From: Neobacillus muris
GTDB taxonomy: Bacteria > Bacillota > Bacilli > Bacillales > Cytobacillaceae
Direction of reading: 5' to 3'
Assembly (NCBI RefSeq): GCF_943193175.1
Contig: NZ_CALPDF010000002.1
Span: forward strand, 62,001-126,000
Length of the DNA: 64,000 bases
The notes below the pieces were generated by a model. It had not been told where the DNA came from and made no database searches. It saw only the letters and a program-made list of their open reading frames with translations. This document shows, in pieces, positions 1 to 8,474 of this stretch; the first letter of the stretch is position 1, and every line of letters begins with the position of its first letter. Position numbers and translations under genes: made by a program.

Positions 1-5
1 GTTCT

Positions 6-36
6 GATTCATTTTAATAATAGATGAAAATGAATC
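6..36. repeat. 10-bp perfect inverted repeat
   Basis: GATTCATTTT (6-15) and AAAATGAATC (27-36) form a perfect 10-bp stem with an 11-nt loop. No T-run follows on either strand, so it is not a classical terminator. The rest of 1-240 contains no ORF that I can support. TATAAT-like hexamers at 208-213 and 229-234 may belong to the ylbC promoter, but neither has a convincing -35 box. Confidence 0.4.
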
Positions 37-240
37 AACTTGCAATGAGGATACCCCGAATAAATCACAGTTGTTAATTATTTTCAGAAAAGAGGCAATA
101 GCAATAAGAATGGCGGTTTGAAATACTATTGCGAAAGCAGGATATTTTGAATCAGTTTCCTTTAGTACATTTATCTTAATCGTTATTACTTATTGGGTTT
201 TAAATGATATAATTATTCTAATATGTAATATAATGATAGT

Positions 241-1341
241 ATGAGAAATAGAAAGGGTGGCAGGTCTCTGAAAGCATTATTTAGAATATTGATACTTGCA
301 GCTGTTATTTTATCGATCTGGTTTTACACAGGCATCATGGACAATGATCAGGATAAGGTACTTATAAAAGAAGACCATCTTGAAGAAATGGATCAATCAA
401 CACTTAATCATCCTGAAAATAATTCTTCTGGCAAGCCTGCTTCCGAACGCCCTGAACAAGGATTGTCTTTATTAATTGGAAAAGATTTATCAGAGGTTGA
501 AAAAGAGTTAGGTGCCCCTCAGCGGATTGATGAGACGCTGTATGGGTATCAATGGCATATTTATAACTTAGACAATAAACGATACTTGCAAGTGGGCGTA
601 GCTAATAATAAAGTCGTCACCGTGTATGCTGTTGGGGAAAGTTTAGATGTGGCGCCTTTTGAAATCGGACAGTCCGTGGAAGAAATTTTTAACACTCAAT
701 ACATTGATACGAATTTAAATATAGAGTTAAATGGAAATACTTATCGATTTGAACTGAATGATACGGACCTGAATATGCGGCCTATTGTTCAATTAGGCGA
801 CGTTTACGTGCAGCTTTACATCGATAAATTTGCAGGCAGTCTTTCAAGTGTGCGTTTTTTAGATGCTGAGACATTAATCAAGCAGCGCCCGTATGAACTT
901 GTGTACAGTGGTGATTTAATTGAAGCCCAAGCACCGAGTGAAGAGCAGTGGAATGCCATTGAAAAAGGAGCCGAACAAGAAATTTTTGATATAACGAATG
1001 TCCTGCGCGACCGGTACAATATTAAGCCGGTTGAATGGGATGAAACCACAGCAGCGGTTGCTTATGGCCATAGTAAGGATATGGCTGAAAATAATGATTT
1101 CTCCCATACTTCCAAAAAATTTGGGAGCCTGACAGACAGGCTGAATAAGGAGAAAGTAGCCTTTCGAGCTGCTGGGGAAAATATCGCAGCTAATTATACG
1201 GATGGACCAGCCTCCATAGAAGGCTGGCTAAACAGCAAGGGCCACAGGGATACTCTGCTAAACAAGGATTATACTCACCTGGGGGTCGGAGTCTTTCAAA
1301 AATATTACACACAAAACTTTATTCAAAAAGAAGAAGAATAG
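241..1341 (+). CDS. ylbC: YlbC-like CAP-domain membrane-anchored protein
   Basis: 366 aa. One membrane segment near residues 12-31 acts as an uncleaved anchor or signal. A middle domain (about 75-230) resembles the CAP-associated N-terminal domain. A C-terminal CAP/SCP domain (about 241-357) follows, with the family's spaced motifs YGHS, DFSHT, GENIA and the WLNSKGHRDTLLN block. The protein is predicted to sit outside the membrane; the biochemical role of bacterial CAP proteins is mostly unknown. No ribosome-binding site precedes the ATG at 241. An AAAGGGTGG lies just inside the ORF (252-260), so the true start may be a non-ATG codon near 268-289. The first gene in ylb order, it ends at a terminator facing the reverse-strand thioesterase. 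Confidence 0.8.
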   Translation: MRNRKGGRSLKALFRILILAAVILSIWFYTGIMDNDQDKVLIKEDHLEEMDQSTLNHPENNSSGKPASERPEQGLSLLIGKDLSEVEKELGAPQRIDETLYGYQWHIYNLDNKRYLQVGVANNKVVTVYAVGESLDVAPFEIGQSVEEIFNTQYIDTNLNIELNGNTYRFELNDTDLNMRPIVQLGDVYVQLYIDKFAGSLSSVRFLDAETLIKQRPYELVYSGDLIEAQAPSEEQWNAIEKGAEQEIFDITNVLRDRYNIKPVEWDETTAAVAYGHSKDMAENNDFSHTSKKFGSLTDRLNKEKVAFRAAGENIAANYTDGPASIEGWLNSKGHRDTLLNKDYTHLGVGVFQKYYTQNFIQKEEE

Positions 1342-1386
1342 AGTGGCTGTCTCATCAGGTTTTCTAATGGGACAGCCGCTTTTTCT
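1342..1386 (+). terminator. terminator after ylbC
   Basis: The stem AGTGGCTGTC (1342-1351) / GACAGCCGCT (1371-1380) is followed by TTTTTCT. It sits directly after the ylbC stop, between two convergent genes. Confidence 0.7.
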
Positions 1387-1396
1387 GTATGGCATA

Positions 1397-1879
1397 TTAT
1401 TTATTTACAATAAAGAAAGTGCCTGTAGCATGGGCAATTTTTTTCCCGTCACTGCGATAGGCTTCTCCCTCAACTACTATCGTTTTCGTTCCCCTATGGA
1501 TGATTTTAGCTCGGCCATTTAGAAATTCCCCGCTGCCAGGAGCAATGTAATGAATATTGAGTTGATTGGTTACAGCACCATATCCTTCAGGAAGCTGATA
1601 ATTGGCCAACGAACCCATTACGGTATCAAGCAATGTGGCTGTAATTCCACCATGAACAATTTTCAAGTTATTGTTAAGGACTGGATTGACTGGTATGTTT
1701 ATTTCAAAACTGTCCTTATCAATGCGGCTTTCCATATGCAGGAGGTCGGCAATGTAAACATCTCTTTTTTTGCTAATTTTGTTTTGTACACCTTCGAGCA
1801 AGAATTTAATAGCCTGTAAATCGGATTCAGATCCATTTTCTAAGCATGTTTCCAGCAGTTGTCGCAATTCATCCTTCAT
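1397..1879 (-). CDS. PaaI-family hotdog-fold thioesterase
   Basis: 160 aa. The C-terminal two thirds is a hotdog thioesterase of the PaaI/YbgC-like type. The motif HGGITATLLDTVMG holds the HGG (76-78) and an acidic residue (D85) in the place where family members carry the catalytic carboxylate, and the conserved asparagine in NPVLNNN precedes it. Residues 1-45 are a helical extension. It should hydrolyse an acyl-CoA or similar thioester in the cytosol; the substrate cannot be told from sequence. An AGAGGT ribosome site precedes the ATG at 1879. It is monocistronic and convergent with ylbC. Confidence 0.8.
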   Translation of the reverse strand: MKDELRQLLETCLENGSESDLQAIKFLLEGVQNKISKKRDVYIADLLHMESRIDKDSFEINIPVNPVLNNNLKIVHGGITATLLDTVMGSLANYQLPEGYGAVTNQLNIHYIAPGSGEFLNGRAKIIHRGTKTIVVEGEAYRSDGKKIAHATGTFFIVNK

Positions 1880-2016
1880 TCAACTAACCTCTTTCAATAT
1901 ACATTTCTAAAACACATCTTACCACTTTCATCCGTTTAATAAAATTGAATCGTTTCACACTTTTATTTTTTTTTCATATTGTAAAAATGGGATCACTATG
2001 GGCAGAGGTGAAAAAA

Positions 2017-2430
2017 ATGACGCAAAAAAAATTGCACCCTTCCGTCTTGAAATTTAAAGAGTTTGTGAAAAATAACCCAAAACTTATCCAAGAGGTCAGA
2101 AAAGGAAAAACCACTTGGCAGGAATTATACGAGGATTGGTACTTGTTAGGGGAGGATGACAAGCGCTGGGAATCCATAGGGTTGGAAACGCCATTGGAAG
2201 AAGCAAAAGAGGGTGAATCGGAAGCGAAGGGCGATTTTATGTCTAATATTCTTGGAATGGTGAAAAAGATGGACCCCAATCAAATGCAGGCCCACCTTGC
2301 CAATATAAGTCAGGCGCTGGGTGCAATTCAAGGACTGATTTCGCAATTTCAAGGAACGAATCCTCCTGCTTCTGGGCAGGGAAGCCCGCCAGAGGGGCCC
2401 AAACATCCATTTACTTTTAGACAAGATTAA
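2017..2430 (+). CDS. ylbD: YlbD-family putative spore coat protein
   Basis: 137 aa. Recognised by the block HPSVLKFKEFVKNNP, the tryptophan-rich WQELYEDWYLLGEDD segment, and position directly before ylbE, as in B. subtilis. The C terminus is rich in Q, G and P. YlbD is annotated as a coat-associated sporulation protein in Bacillus, but no enzymatic motif is visible. The start was set at ATG 2017 because AGAGGTG ends 6 nt upstream; the open frame extends back to 1945, but that extension is hydrophobic and unlike the family. Confidence 0.8.
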   Translation: MTQKKLHPSVLKFKEFVKNNPKLIQEVRKGKTTWQELYEDWYLLGEDDKRWESIGLETPLEEAKEGESEAKGDFMSNILGMVKKMDPNQMQAHLANISQALGAIQGLISQFQGTNPPASGQGSPPEGPKHPFTFRQD

Positions 2431-2447
2431 GACAGGTGGCAAGTTGA

Positions 2448-2693
2448 ATGAGAAGAGATATATTGGACTATATTGAACAGCAAAAGGATCTAAAGAAATT
2501 TTTGCGGGAGCAGCCCCATTGGTATCGTAAGCTATCAAGGAACCCTTACGATCTGCAGTCGTTCGAGATTGCATCCTTGCATTATTATAAAAAAACAATT
2601 CCTGATCAGGTTGAAAAATTCTCAAATGGGGTCGTCATGGCTTCCATGATGTATTCAATGTTTCAGGCAATGAAAAATGGCCCACAACCTTAA
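2448..2693 (+). CDS. ylbE: YlbE-like protein
   Basis: 81 aa, matching the small YlbE family in length and in the N-terminal block RRDILDYIEQQKDLKKFLREQ followed by PHWYRKLSRNP. No catalytic or membrane feature is apparent and the function is unknown. It lies 17 nt after ylbD with an AGGTGG ribosome site, so the two are probably co-transcribed and end together at the terminator at 2679-2710. Confidence 0.8.
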   Translation: MRRDILDYIEQQKDLKKFLREQPHWYRKLSRNPYDLQSFEIASLHYYKKTIPDQVEKFSNGVVMASMMYSMFQAMKNGPQP

Positions 2694-2710
2694 AGTTGCG
2701 GCCTTTTTTT
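2679..2710 (+). terminator. terminator after ylbE
   Basis: GGCC-CACAAC pairs with GTTGCGGCC and is followed by seven or more T. The hairpin overlaps the last ylbE codons and stop. Confidence 0.65.
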
Positions 2711-2857
2711 ATTGGACCCTAAAACATTTCTTCATGCCAGATTCGATTAGATACCATGATCAAGGACCACAGGAGATTGGTAATTATCCCCCTTTAAGTA
2801 GCAAACTTTCGCTTTCTCCTAATTTTCATGGTAAAATGGCATTGGAGGTGGGCGAAT

Positions 2858-3298
2858 GTGCTTGCTACATTAGAACGAATTCTATTGCTGGAAAATGCAG
2901 AGAAAATAGCGAAAATGATACTAGAATCGGATCTTGCTGAACAATATCGATCCTGTTTATATAGATTGCAGAACAATCCTGAGTCTCAAAGGAAAATCAA
3001 CCAATTCGTAAAGATGAAAGAGCATTATGAAGAGGTTCAAAGATTTGGCAAATATCATCCAGATTATAAACATGTCATGATGAAGATTCGGGAATATAAA
3101 CGGGAAATGGATTTAGATCCCTATGTTGCTGAGTTCAAATTGGCAGAAAATGACCTGCAGCGTCTTTTGGATGAGGTAAGCATGCTGGTTGGCGGTGCTG
3201 TTTCTGAACACATAAAAGTGCCTACTGGCAGCCCATTCTTTGAGACAGGCCATGGCAGCGGCTGTGGAAGCGGCGGAAGCTGCGGGTGCAGTGCATAA
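2858..3298 (+). CDS. ylbF: YlbF/RicF family regulator
   Basis: 146 aa. The central helical region contains VQRFGKYHPDY, the signature of YlbF. The C terminus carries a Gly/Cys-rich tail with three cysteines (GCGSGGSCGC). In B. subtilis, YlbF (RicF) works with YmcA and YaaT in a complex that carries iron-sulfur clusters and affects RNase Y processing, competence, biofilm and sporulation; the Cys tail fits that. The start was chosen at GTG 2858, because GGAGGTG lies 6-7 nt upstream and the 146-aa length matches the family. The ATG at 2828 lies before this ribosome site, and the ATG at 2856 is out of frame. Confidence 0.88.
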   Translation: MLATLERILLLENAEKIAKMILESDLAEQYRSCLYRLQNNPESQRKINQFVKMKEHYEEVQRFGKYHPDYKHVMMKIREYKREMDLDPYVAEFKLAENDLQRLLDEVSMLVGGAVSEHIKVPTGSPFFETGHGSGCGSGGSCGCSA

Positions 3299-3318
3299 TA
3301 AACAGCCCATGTTTTGGC

Positions 3319-3349
3319 CGGCGGCCTATGGCTTAAGACGCCGATTTTT
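3319..3349 (+). terminator. possible weak terminator after ylbF
   Basis: CGGCG (3319-3323) pairs with CGCCG (3339-3343) and is followed by ATTTTTG. The stem is short; the stronger palindrome at 3376-3418 probably completes termination. Confidence 0.35.
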
Positions 3350-3375
3350 GACAGTGAATTCTTTAATACTTTATC

Positions 3376-3418
3376 TTCTAATAAAAAATCAGCTTATTAA
3401 GCTGATTTTTTATTAGAA
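3376..3418. terminator. perfect 21-bp palindrome, bidirectional terminator-like
   Basis: A perfect 21-bp inverted repeat (3376-3396 and 3398-3418) around a single central base, with core AAAAAATCAGCTTA / TAAGCTGATTTTTT. The A-run and T-run flanking a GC-containing core give terminator character on both strands. It lies between ylbF and ylbG. Confidence 0.65.
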
Positions 3419-3490
3419 TAAATTGAAAATTATCGATTTGATATGCTATCCTTAATTTTAAATGATGGTAATAGCTGAAGGGGAAAAGGT

Positions 3491-3766
3491 ATGTTTATTC
3501 AGAGACAAGGTTTGGTCGTTTGGCTTTACTCATTGAAACAAGCCAAAATGCTGCGGCGCTTTGGAAATGTCCATTATGTTTCAAAAAAGCTGAAATATGT
3601 TGTACTATATTGTAACCAGGAAGATATAGAGGGCATTATGGAAAAGTTAAATAACTTTTCATTTGTAAAAAGGGTAGAACCCTCCTATAAGCCATTCCTT
3701 AAAATGGAGTATGAGAACTCAACACCCGACAAAGCGAAGGAATATGACTATAAGATGGGGATATAA
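3491..3766 (+). CDS. ylbG: YlbG family protein (DUF2129)
   Basis: 91 aa, typical YlbG length. It begins with [20 protein letters not shown] and contains the [19 protein letters not shown] block of the UPF0298/DUF2129 family. The function is unknown; it is a cytosolic protein with no metal or nucleotide motif. An AAGGGGAAAAGGT ribosome site lies upstream of the ATG. It follows ylbF as in other Bacillus and ends at its own terminator. Confidence 0.88.
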   Translation: MFIQRQGLVVWLYSLKQAKMLRRFGNVHYVSKKLKYVVLYCNQEDIEGIMEKLNNFSFVKRVEPSYKPFLKMEYENSTPDKAKEYDYKMGI

Positions 3767-3797
3767 AAAGGCGGGGAAGTTTCCACGCCTTTTTTTA
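3766..3797 (+). terminator. terminator after ylbG
   Basis: AAAAGGCG (3766-3773) pairs with CGCCTTTT (3786-3793), and an inner GGAA/TTCC pair extends the stem. A T-run follows. Confidence 0.75.
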
Positions 3798-3824
3798 ATG
3801 CTTAGGGCTGATTTTTGTGATAAC

Positions 3825-3857
3825 AAAAAAAACCCCGCAGAAATTTTCTGCAGGGTC
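3825..3857 (-). terminator. minus-strand terminator in the ylbG-rsmD gap
   Basis: Read on the reverse strand, CCCTGCAGAAA pairs with TTTCTGCGGGG and is followed by eight T (the A-run at 3825-3832 on the plus strand). It implies a reverse-strand transcript entering from the right, although no recognisable gene lies there. The rest of 3767-4144 holds the ylbG terminator, a 9-bp inverted repeat (ACAACATC...GATGTTGT, about 3949-3975) overlapping the micro-ORF at 3918, and the rsmD promoter. Confidence 0.6.
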
Positions 3858-3917
3858 CTTCCAAATCCTCATAAAGGATAGAAGGCAAAGGGAGAGGAGA
3901 AACCGGAGGAAGAACTT

Positions 3918-3968
3918 ATGGGGAAACGTAAGTCTTCTCCGCGGTTGGCAACAACATCCTCGAATTGA
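3918..3968 (+). CDS. possible 16-codon micro-ORF, uncharacterised
   Basis: ATG at 3918 follows a strong ribosome site (CCGGAGGAAG, GGAGGA at 3905-3910, 7 nt spacing). The frame encodes the 16 residues MGKRKSSPRLATTSSN and then TGA. The peptide is basic and has no recognised family. The end of the frame overlaps an inverted repeat (ACAACATC / GATGTTGT). It could be a leader peptide, a very small sporulation-type protein, or a chance match. Confidence 0.2.
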   Translation: MGKRKSSPRLATTSSN

Positions 3969-4073
3969 TGTTGTTACTTACATTATTTCCATTACCCGAA
4001 AGCTTATACGTATTTTTAAAAATTTGCCCATCATAATATTTCAAACCCAAATAGCAAAAGTACAGCAGTATAT

Positions 4074-4103
4074 TTGTCACTTTTTGAGAACTTATGGTAG
4101 GAT
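4074..4103 (+). promoter_or_regulatory. candidate sigma-A promoter for rsmD-coaD
   Basis: TTGTCA (4074-4079) and TAGGAT (4098-4103) are separated by 18 bp, about 40 nt before the rsmD start. Confidence 0.45.
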
Positions 4104-4144
4104 GGATAAAGTAATTAATACATAAAAAATGTGGTGATATTGTC

Positions 4145-4705
4145 GTGCGTGTGGTAGCAGGCAGTTGTAAAGGAAGACCCCTGAAGGCAGTACCGGGAAA
4201 TACAACAAGGCCAACGACGGATAAAGTAAAAGAAGCAATCTTTAATATGATTGGACCGTATTTTGATGGCGGAACAGGATTAGACCTGTTTGCTGGGAGT
4301 GCGGGGTTAGGAATAGAAGCCCTAAGCCGTGGTTTAGATCAGGTGATATTTATCGACCGTGATGCAAAAGCTATTTCTATCATCCATGAAAATATAAAAA
4401 ATTGCCGATTTGAAGAAAAATCTGAAGTATTTCGAAATGATGCGGATCGGGCCATTAAAGCATTAATCAAACGGGGAATACAGTTTGACTATGTTTTTCT
4501 AGACCCGCCTTATAAAAGGCAGCAGCTGTTTCAGTTAATGGAAAAGATGTCTGAATCAAGTTTAGTAAAGCCGAATGGGATTATTGTTTGTGAGCACAGT
4601 ACAGATGTGGGGCTGCCCCAAACGGTTGGATCCTTTATACAAAAAAAATATGAGCAATATGGAATTACAGCAGTAACCATTTTTTTAAACTCTATCGGGG
4701 AATAA
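4145..4705 (+). CDS. rsmD: 16S rRNA (guanine(966)-N(2))-methyltransferase RsmD
   Basis: 186 aa. SAM-dependent methyltransferase that modifies G966 (E. coli numbering) of 16S rRNA in the 30S subunit. Visible are the N-terminal RVVAGSCKGRPLKAVPG block, the SAM loop DLFAGSAGLG (47-56), and the catalytic DPPY (120-123) typical of N2-guanine methyltransferases. The start is GTG at 4145, with a GTGGTGAT ribosome site and exact alignment to the B. subtilis YlbH N terminus. coaD follows after 12 nt, the usual rsmD-coaD pair. Confidence 0.93.
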   Translation: MRVVAGSCKGRPLKAVPGNTTRPTTDKVKEAIFNMIGPYFDGGTGLDLFAGSAGLGIEALSRGLDQVIFIDRDAKAISIIHENIKNCRFEEKSEVFRNDADRAIKALIKRGIQFDYVFLDPPYKRQQLFQLMEKMSESSLVKPNGIIVCEHSTDVGLPQTVGSFIQKKYEQYGITAVTIFLNSIGE

Positions 4706-5224
<519 letters not shown>

Positions 5225-5241
<17 letters not shown>

Positions 5242-6442
5242 TTTGATTTTTGATTTGCAAATACAAGAAGAGAACATAAAAACAAAGCGATATAATGGTG
5301 ATTAAGGGGCCTGTTTCCACCAGACGCTGATAAATGCCCTGTGAAGGCTCCCCGTTCCCCAATACCGGAAGTCCATGGGAGGATTGCTCATGACCATTTA
5401 GCTTGATGTACACAGGATTCCAAAAAATAACCGTAAATATGCCGGCAAAGATACCTTGCATAATTCTTGCAATGAAGAAAGGTTTAAAGCGGATATCTGT
5501 TTGGGCAAGGATGCTTCCCACTTGCGCTTGCACGCTAAAACCGCCAAACCCTAAAATAAAGCTTGTCAGAATGGCTTGTTGAAGTAAAGTGGCATCTTGC
5601 ACTTCGCTGGTCAATTTGCTCCCCAGCGTGATTTCAAATAATCCTGAAATAAATGGAATGCTTAGACTATCAGGGAAGGATAGGAAACTGAACAAAACCT
5701 CCACGATTTTTGCCAACGCTGCGGTTATATGGAGATGGTAGAGTAATTGGTTGATCACAGAGAATAGTATAATGAATCCGCCAACCATTAACAAAGTTTG
5801 AAAAGAGGATTGTACAGCATCGCCAAGGAGTTTTCCAATTGGCCTATTATCTTTGATTCTTGTTTGGTGAAGGGCTGAAAAGGCTGCACGGATATTTAGC
5901 CGATTCCCTTTCCTTTCGTCTGGAGTCTCTTTTCCATAAAATCGCATGATCACACCGACAGCGATATTCCCCAAATAGTGTGCCAAAGCCAAAAGCATTC
6001 CCAGCTTTGGGTTATGAAAGAAACCAACTGAAACAGCCCCAAAAATAAATAATGGATTGGAGGAATTTGTAAAGGAAACCAACCGTTCTGCTTCAATTTG
6101 GCTCAATTGACCTTCCTGGCGTAGTCGGGCTGAAAATTTTGCCCCTGCAGGGTTTCCAGAAGACCAGCCCATCGCCAAAACGAAACCGCCGACACCAGGC
6201 ACTTTAAAAATCGGTCTCATCAACGGTTCCAATATAACCCCGATAAATTTCACAACCCCAAACCCGATTAAAAGTTCGGAAACAATAAAAAAGGGCAGCA
6301 AAGACGGGAATACGATTTCCCACCACATCTTGAGGCCGCGGATAGAAGCATTTAAAGCTTCTTGAGGATATACAATAAGTGAAATAGCCATGAATGTTAT
6401 GGCGGCAGCAAGAAAAATAGTTTTTAGTTTTGACCGAAACAA
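5225..6442 (-). CDS. ylbJ: sporulation integral membrane protein YlbJ
   Basis: 405 aa polytopic membrane protein of the nucleoside-recognition/Gate-domain type. The MWWEIVFPSLLPFFIVSELL segment and the second-half LLMVGGFIILFSVINQL repeat are visible, with about eight hydrophobic segments. In B. subtilis ylbJ is a mother-cell sporulation gene needed for normal spore resistance; the transported substrate is not established. The start is set at TTG 6442 (reverse strand), preceded by AAAGGAGG, giving 405 aa, close to the B. subtilis length. The upstream ATG at 6520 adds 26 residues that do not look like this family. Convergent with coaD, divergent from ylbK. Confidence 0.88.
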
Positions 6443-6631
6443 TCTGGAGGCCTCCTTTGTAGAGGGTAATCTGTCCAATACGTTATAATGAGTGTTAAAA
6501 TAGCGATAGTTCCCTTCCAAGATGCCTTGTCCTCATATAACATAAATATACTCATAGGACGTTGTTTTAGACCATAAGAATGAACCAAGTTGATTCAAGG
6601 TAAAATCTAATTGTTCAGGAGGTATACAAAG

Positions 6632-7411
6632 ATGGAGCAGCCTAAAATTGGCTTGGCTCTTGGTTCCGGCGGTGCGCGTGGGTTTGCTCATTTGGGTGTG
6701 ATCAAGGTGTTGAAGGATGAAGGCATTCCCATTGACTTAATTGCAGGCAGCAGTATGGGCGCGTTAGTAGCCAGTTTTTACGGGGCAGGGATTGACCTCG
6801 AGCGATTATATAAATTTTCAATAGCTTTTAAACGGAAGTATTTCTTGGATTTTACGGTTCCCAAAATGGGGTTTATTGCTGGAAAAAAACTGAAGGATTT
6901 TATTAAAATGTTTACACATGGGAAAAACATTGAAGATTTGATAATCCCGATAGGAATTGTGGCAACCGATTTAATGTCAGGGGAAAAAGTAGTTTTTAGG
7001 CAGGGGCCGGTGGCTGAGGCTGTAAGGGCTAGTGTCTCGATCCCGGGAATATTTGTCCCAGAGAAATACCAAGGGCGGATTTTAGTGGACGGCGGGGTTT
7101 CCGACCGTGTTCCCATTTCCGTTGCCAAGGAGATGGGGGCAGATATTGTGATAGCAGTAGATGTATCACGCGTAAATCGGAACGCTGAAATATCTTCCAT
7201 TTATGATGTGATTATGCAAAGCATTGACATTATGCAAACGGAAGTTATTTATTATCGAAAAATGAAGGCTGATATCATGATCCACCCTCCAGTAGAAGAC
7301 TTCAGTTCCAAAGCCTTCACAAACATAGAAGAAATGATTAAAATCGGTGAGGAAGAGGCAAAAAAGCATTTAGGCCAAATTAACCAAGCAATTAAACAAT
7401 GGAAGCGGTGA
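6632..7411 (+). CDS. ylbK: patatin-like phospholipase family protein YlbK
   Basis: 259 aa. Patatin/RssA-type serine hydrolase: oxyanion glycine loop GSGGARG near the N terminus, nucleophile elbow GSSMG (S41) and the DGG motif with D153 of the Ser-Asp dyad. Likely a cytosolic lipid acyl hydrolase; the natural substrate is unknown. ATG 6632 was chosen because AGGAGG (6617-6622) lies 9 nt upstream. The frame opens at 6611, before the ribosome site. The next gene, ylbL, starts about 8 nt after this stop, so the two are likely coupled. Confidence 0.88.
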   Translation: MEQPKIGLALGSGGARGFAHLGVIKVLKDEGIPIDLIAGSSMGALVASFYGAGIDLERLYKFSIAFKRKYFLDFTVPKMGFIAGKKLKDFIKMFTHGKNIEDLIIPIGIVATDLMSGEKVVFRQGPVAEAVRASVSIPGIFVPEKYQGRILVDGGVSDRVPISVAKEMGADIVIAVDVSRVNRNAEISSIYDVIMQSIDIMQTEVIYYRKMKADIMIHPPVEDFSSKAFTNIEEMIKIGEEEAKKHLGQINQAIKQWKR

Positions 7412-7419
7412 CGATAAGC

Positions 7420-8448
7420 TTGCGCAAAAAAATGTATCTCACAGCCTTCTTCTTTATTGCACTAATTTTAATAGGCGGTATGTATTTTTCTTTGCCATAT
7501 TATGTTTCAAAACCTGGCATGGCTAAAGAATTGGCTCCCATTATTAAGGTGGAAGATGGCAATAAAGAAAAAGGGAATTTTATGCTGACGACAGTACGGA
7601 TGGGAAGGGCTAACATTTACTCGTATTTAGAAGCCAAAATAAGAGACTATCAGGAAATTTACCCTGAAGAGGAAATTTTAAATCCAAAGGAAACAGAAGA
7701 AGAATATAATCTAAGACAATTGCACTTAATGGATGCTTCTAAACTGAATGCGATTGAAACGGCCTATCATAAAGCTGGGCTAGAAGTAAATTATAACTAT
7801 AAAGGAATTTATGTGATGCAGGTCATTCCTGATATGCCGGCAGCTGGTAAGCTTCAAGCAGGAGACCGAATTTTCCAAGTGGATGGCAAAAGCTTTTCAT
7901 CCTCGAAGGAATTTATCGATTATGTTGGAAAAAAACAAGCAGGGGATCGAGTAAAGGTAACATTTTTAAGAGGCAAAAAGGAAAAAACAGCTGAATTATC
8001 TCTCGAGCCTTTTAAGGATGATCCTAACCGTGTCGGAATCGGCATCTCATTGGTTGACGATAAAGAAATCGATGTGGAACCGGAAGTAAAAGTCAATACG
8101 GAGGAAATTGGCGGACCATCTGCGGGGCTGATGTTTACCTTGGAAATATACAATCAGTTAACAAGCGAGGACTATACAAAAGGTTATCAAATAGCGGGAA
8201 CAGGAACAATCGATGCCGATGGCACGGTGGGTCCAATTGGCGGGATTGAACAAAAAATTGTGGCTGCTGATAAGGCGGGCGCAGAAATCTTTTTTGCCCC
8301 AAATGAAAAAGGAGCAAAGGATTCAAACTATAGGGCTGCCGTAAAAACAGCCCAAGACATTAAAACAAAAATGAAAATAGTTCCAGTCGATACTTTTGAT
8401 GATGCCATTGCGTATTTGGAAAAAATGCCTGATAAAAAAGAAAGCTGA
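7420..8448 (+). CDS. ylbL: YlbL family PDZ and Lon-type (S16) serine protease
   Basis: 342 aa. N-terminal membrane anchor (about 6-25), PDZ domain (about 120-190, GIYVMQVIPDMPAAGKLQAG and following), and a C-terminal Lon-type peptidase domain with catalytic Ser in GGPSAG (S234) and Lys in GIEQKIVAA (K279). The catalytic domain should be extracytoplasmic. In B. subtilis YlbL degrades the SOS division inhibitor YneA. TTG 7420 is preferred over ATG 7399 or GTG 7408: GCGGTGA ends 7 nt upstream, and the length matches the family. Probably co-transcribed with ylbK. Confidence 0.88.
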   Translation: MRKKMYLTAFFFIALILIGGMYFSLPYYVSKPGMAKELAPIIKVEDGNKEKGNFMLTTVRMGRANIYSYLEAKIRDYQEIYPEEEILNPKETEEEYNLRQLHLMDASKLNAIETAYHKAGLEVNYNYKGIYVMQVIPDMPAAGKLQAGDRIFQVDGKSFSSSKEFIDYVGKKQAGDRVKVTFLRGKKEKTAELSLEPFKDDPNRVGIGISLVDDKEIDVEPEVKVNTEEIGGPSAGLMFTLEIYNQLTSEDYTKGYQIAGTGTIDADGTVGPIGGIEQKIVAADKAGAEIFFAPNEKGAKDSNYRAAVKTAQDIKTKMKIVPVDTFDDAIAYLEKMPDKKES

Positions 8449-8474
8449 TACAAGACGTATCAGCTTTCCTTTTC
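8441..8474. terminator. bidirectional terminator between ylbL and tmcAL
   Basis: AAAGCTGATAC (8441-8451) / GTATCAGCTTT (8457-8467), a perfect 11-bp stem with a 5-nt loop, followed by CCTTTT. The A-rich left flank supports function for the convergent gene too. Confidence 0.8.

Noticed and set aside
1550..1819. 89-codon frame opposite the thioesterase gene
   Set aside because: Antisense shadow of a clearly conserved coding frame; no ribosome site or family motif.
2677..2940. 87-codon open frame after ylbE
   Set aside because: It spans the ylbE terminator and the true ylbF start in another frame; no family resemblance.
3817..4125. 102-codon open frame in the ylbG-rsmD gap, plus strand
   Set aside because: It begins inside the minus-strand terminator, has no ribosome site, has odd basic composition, and runs through the rsmD promoter.
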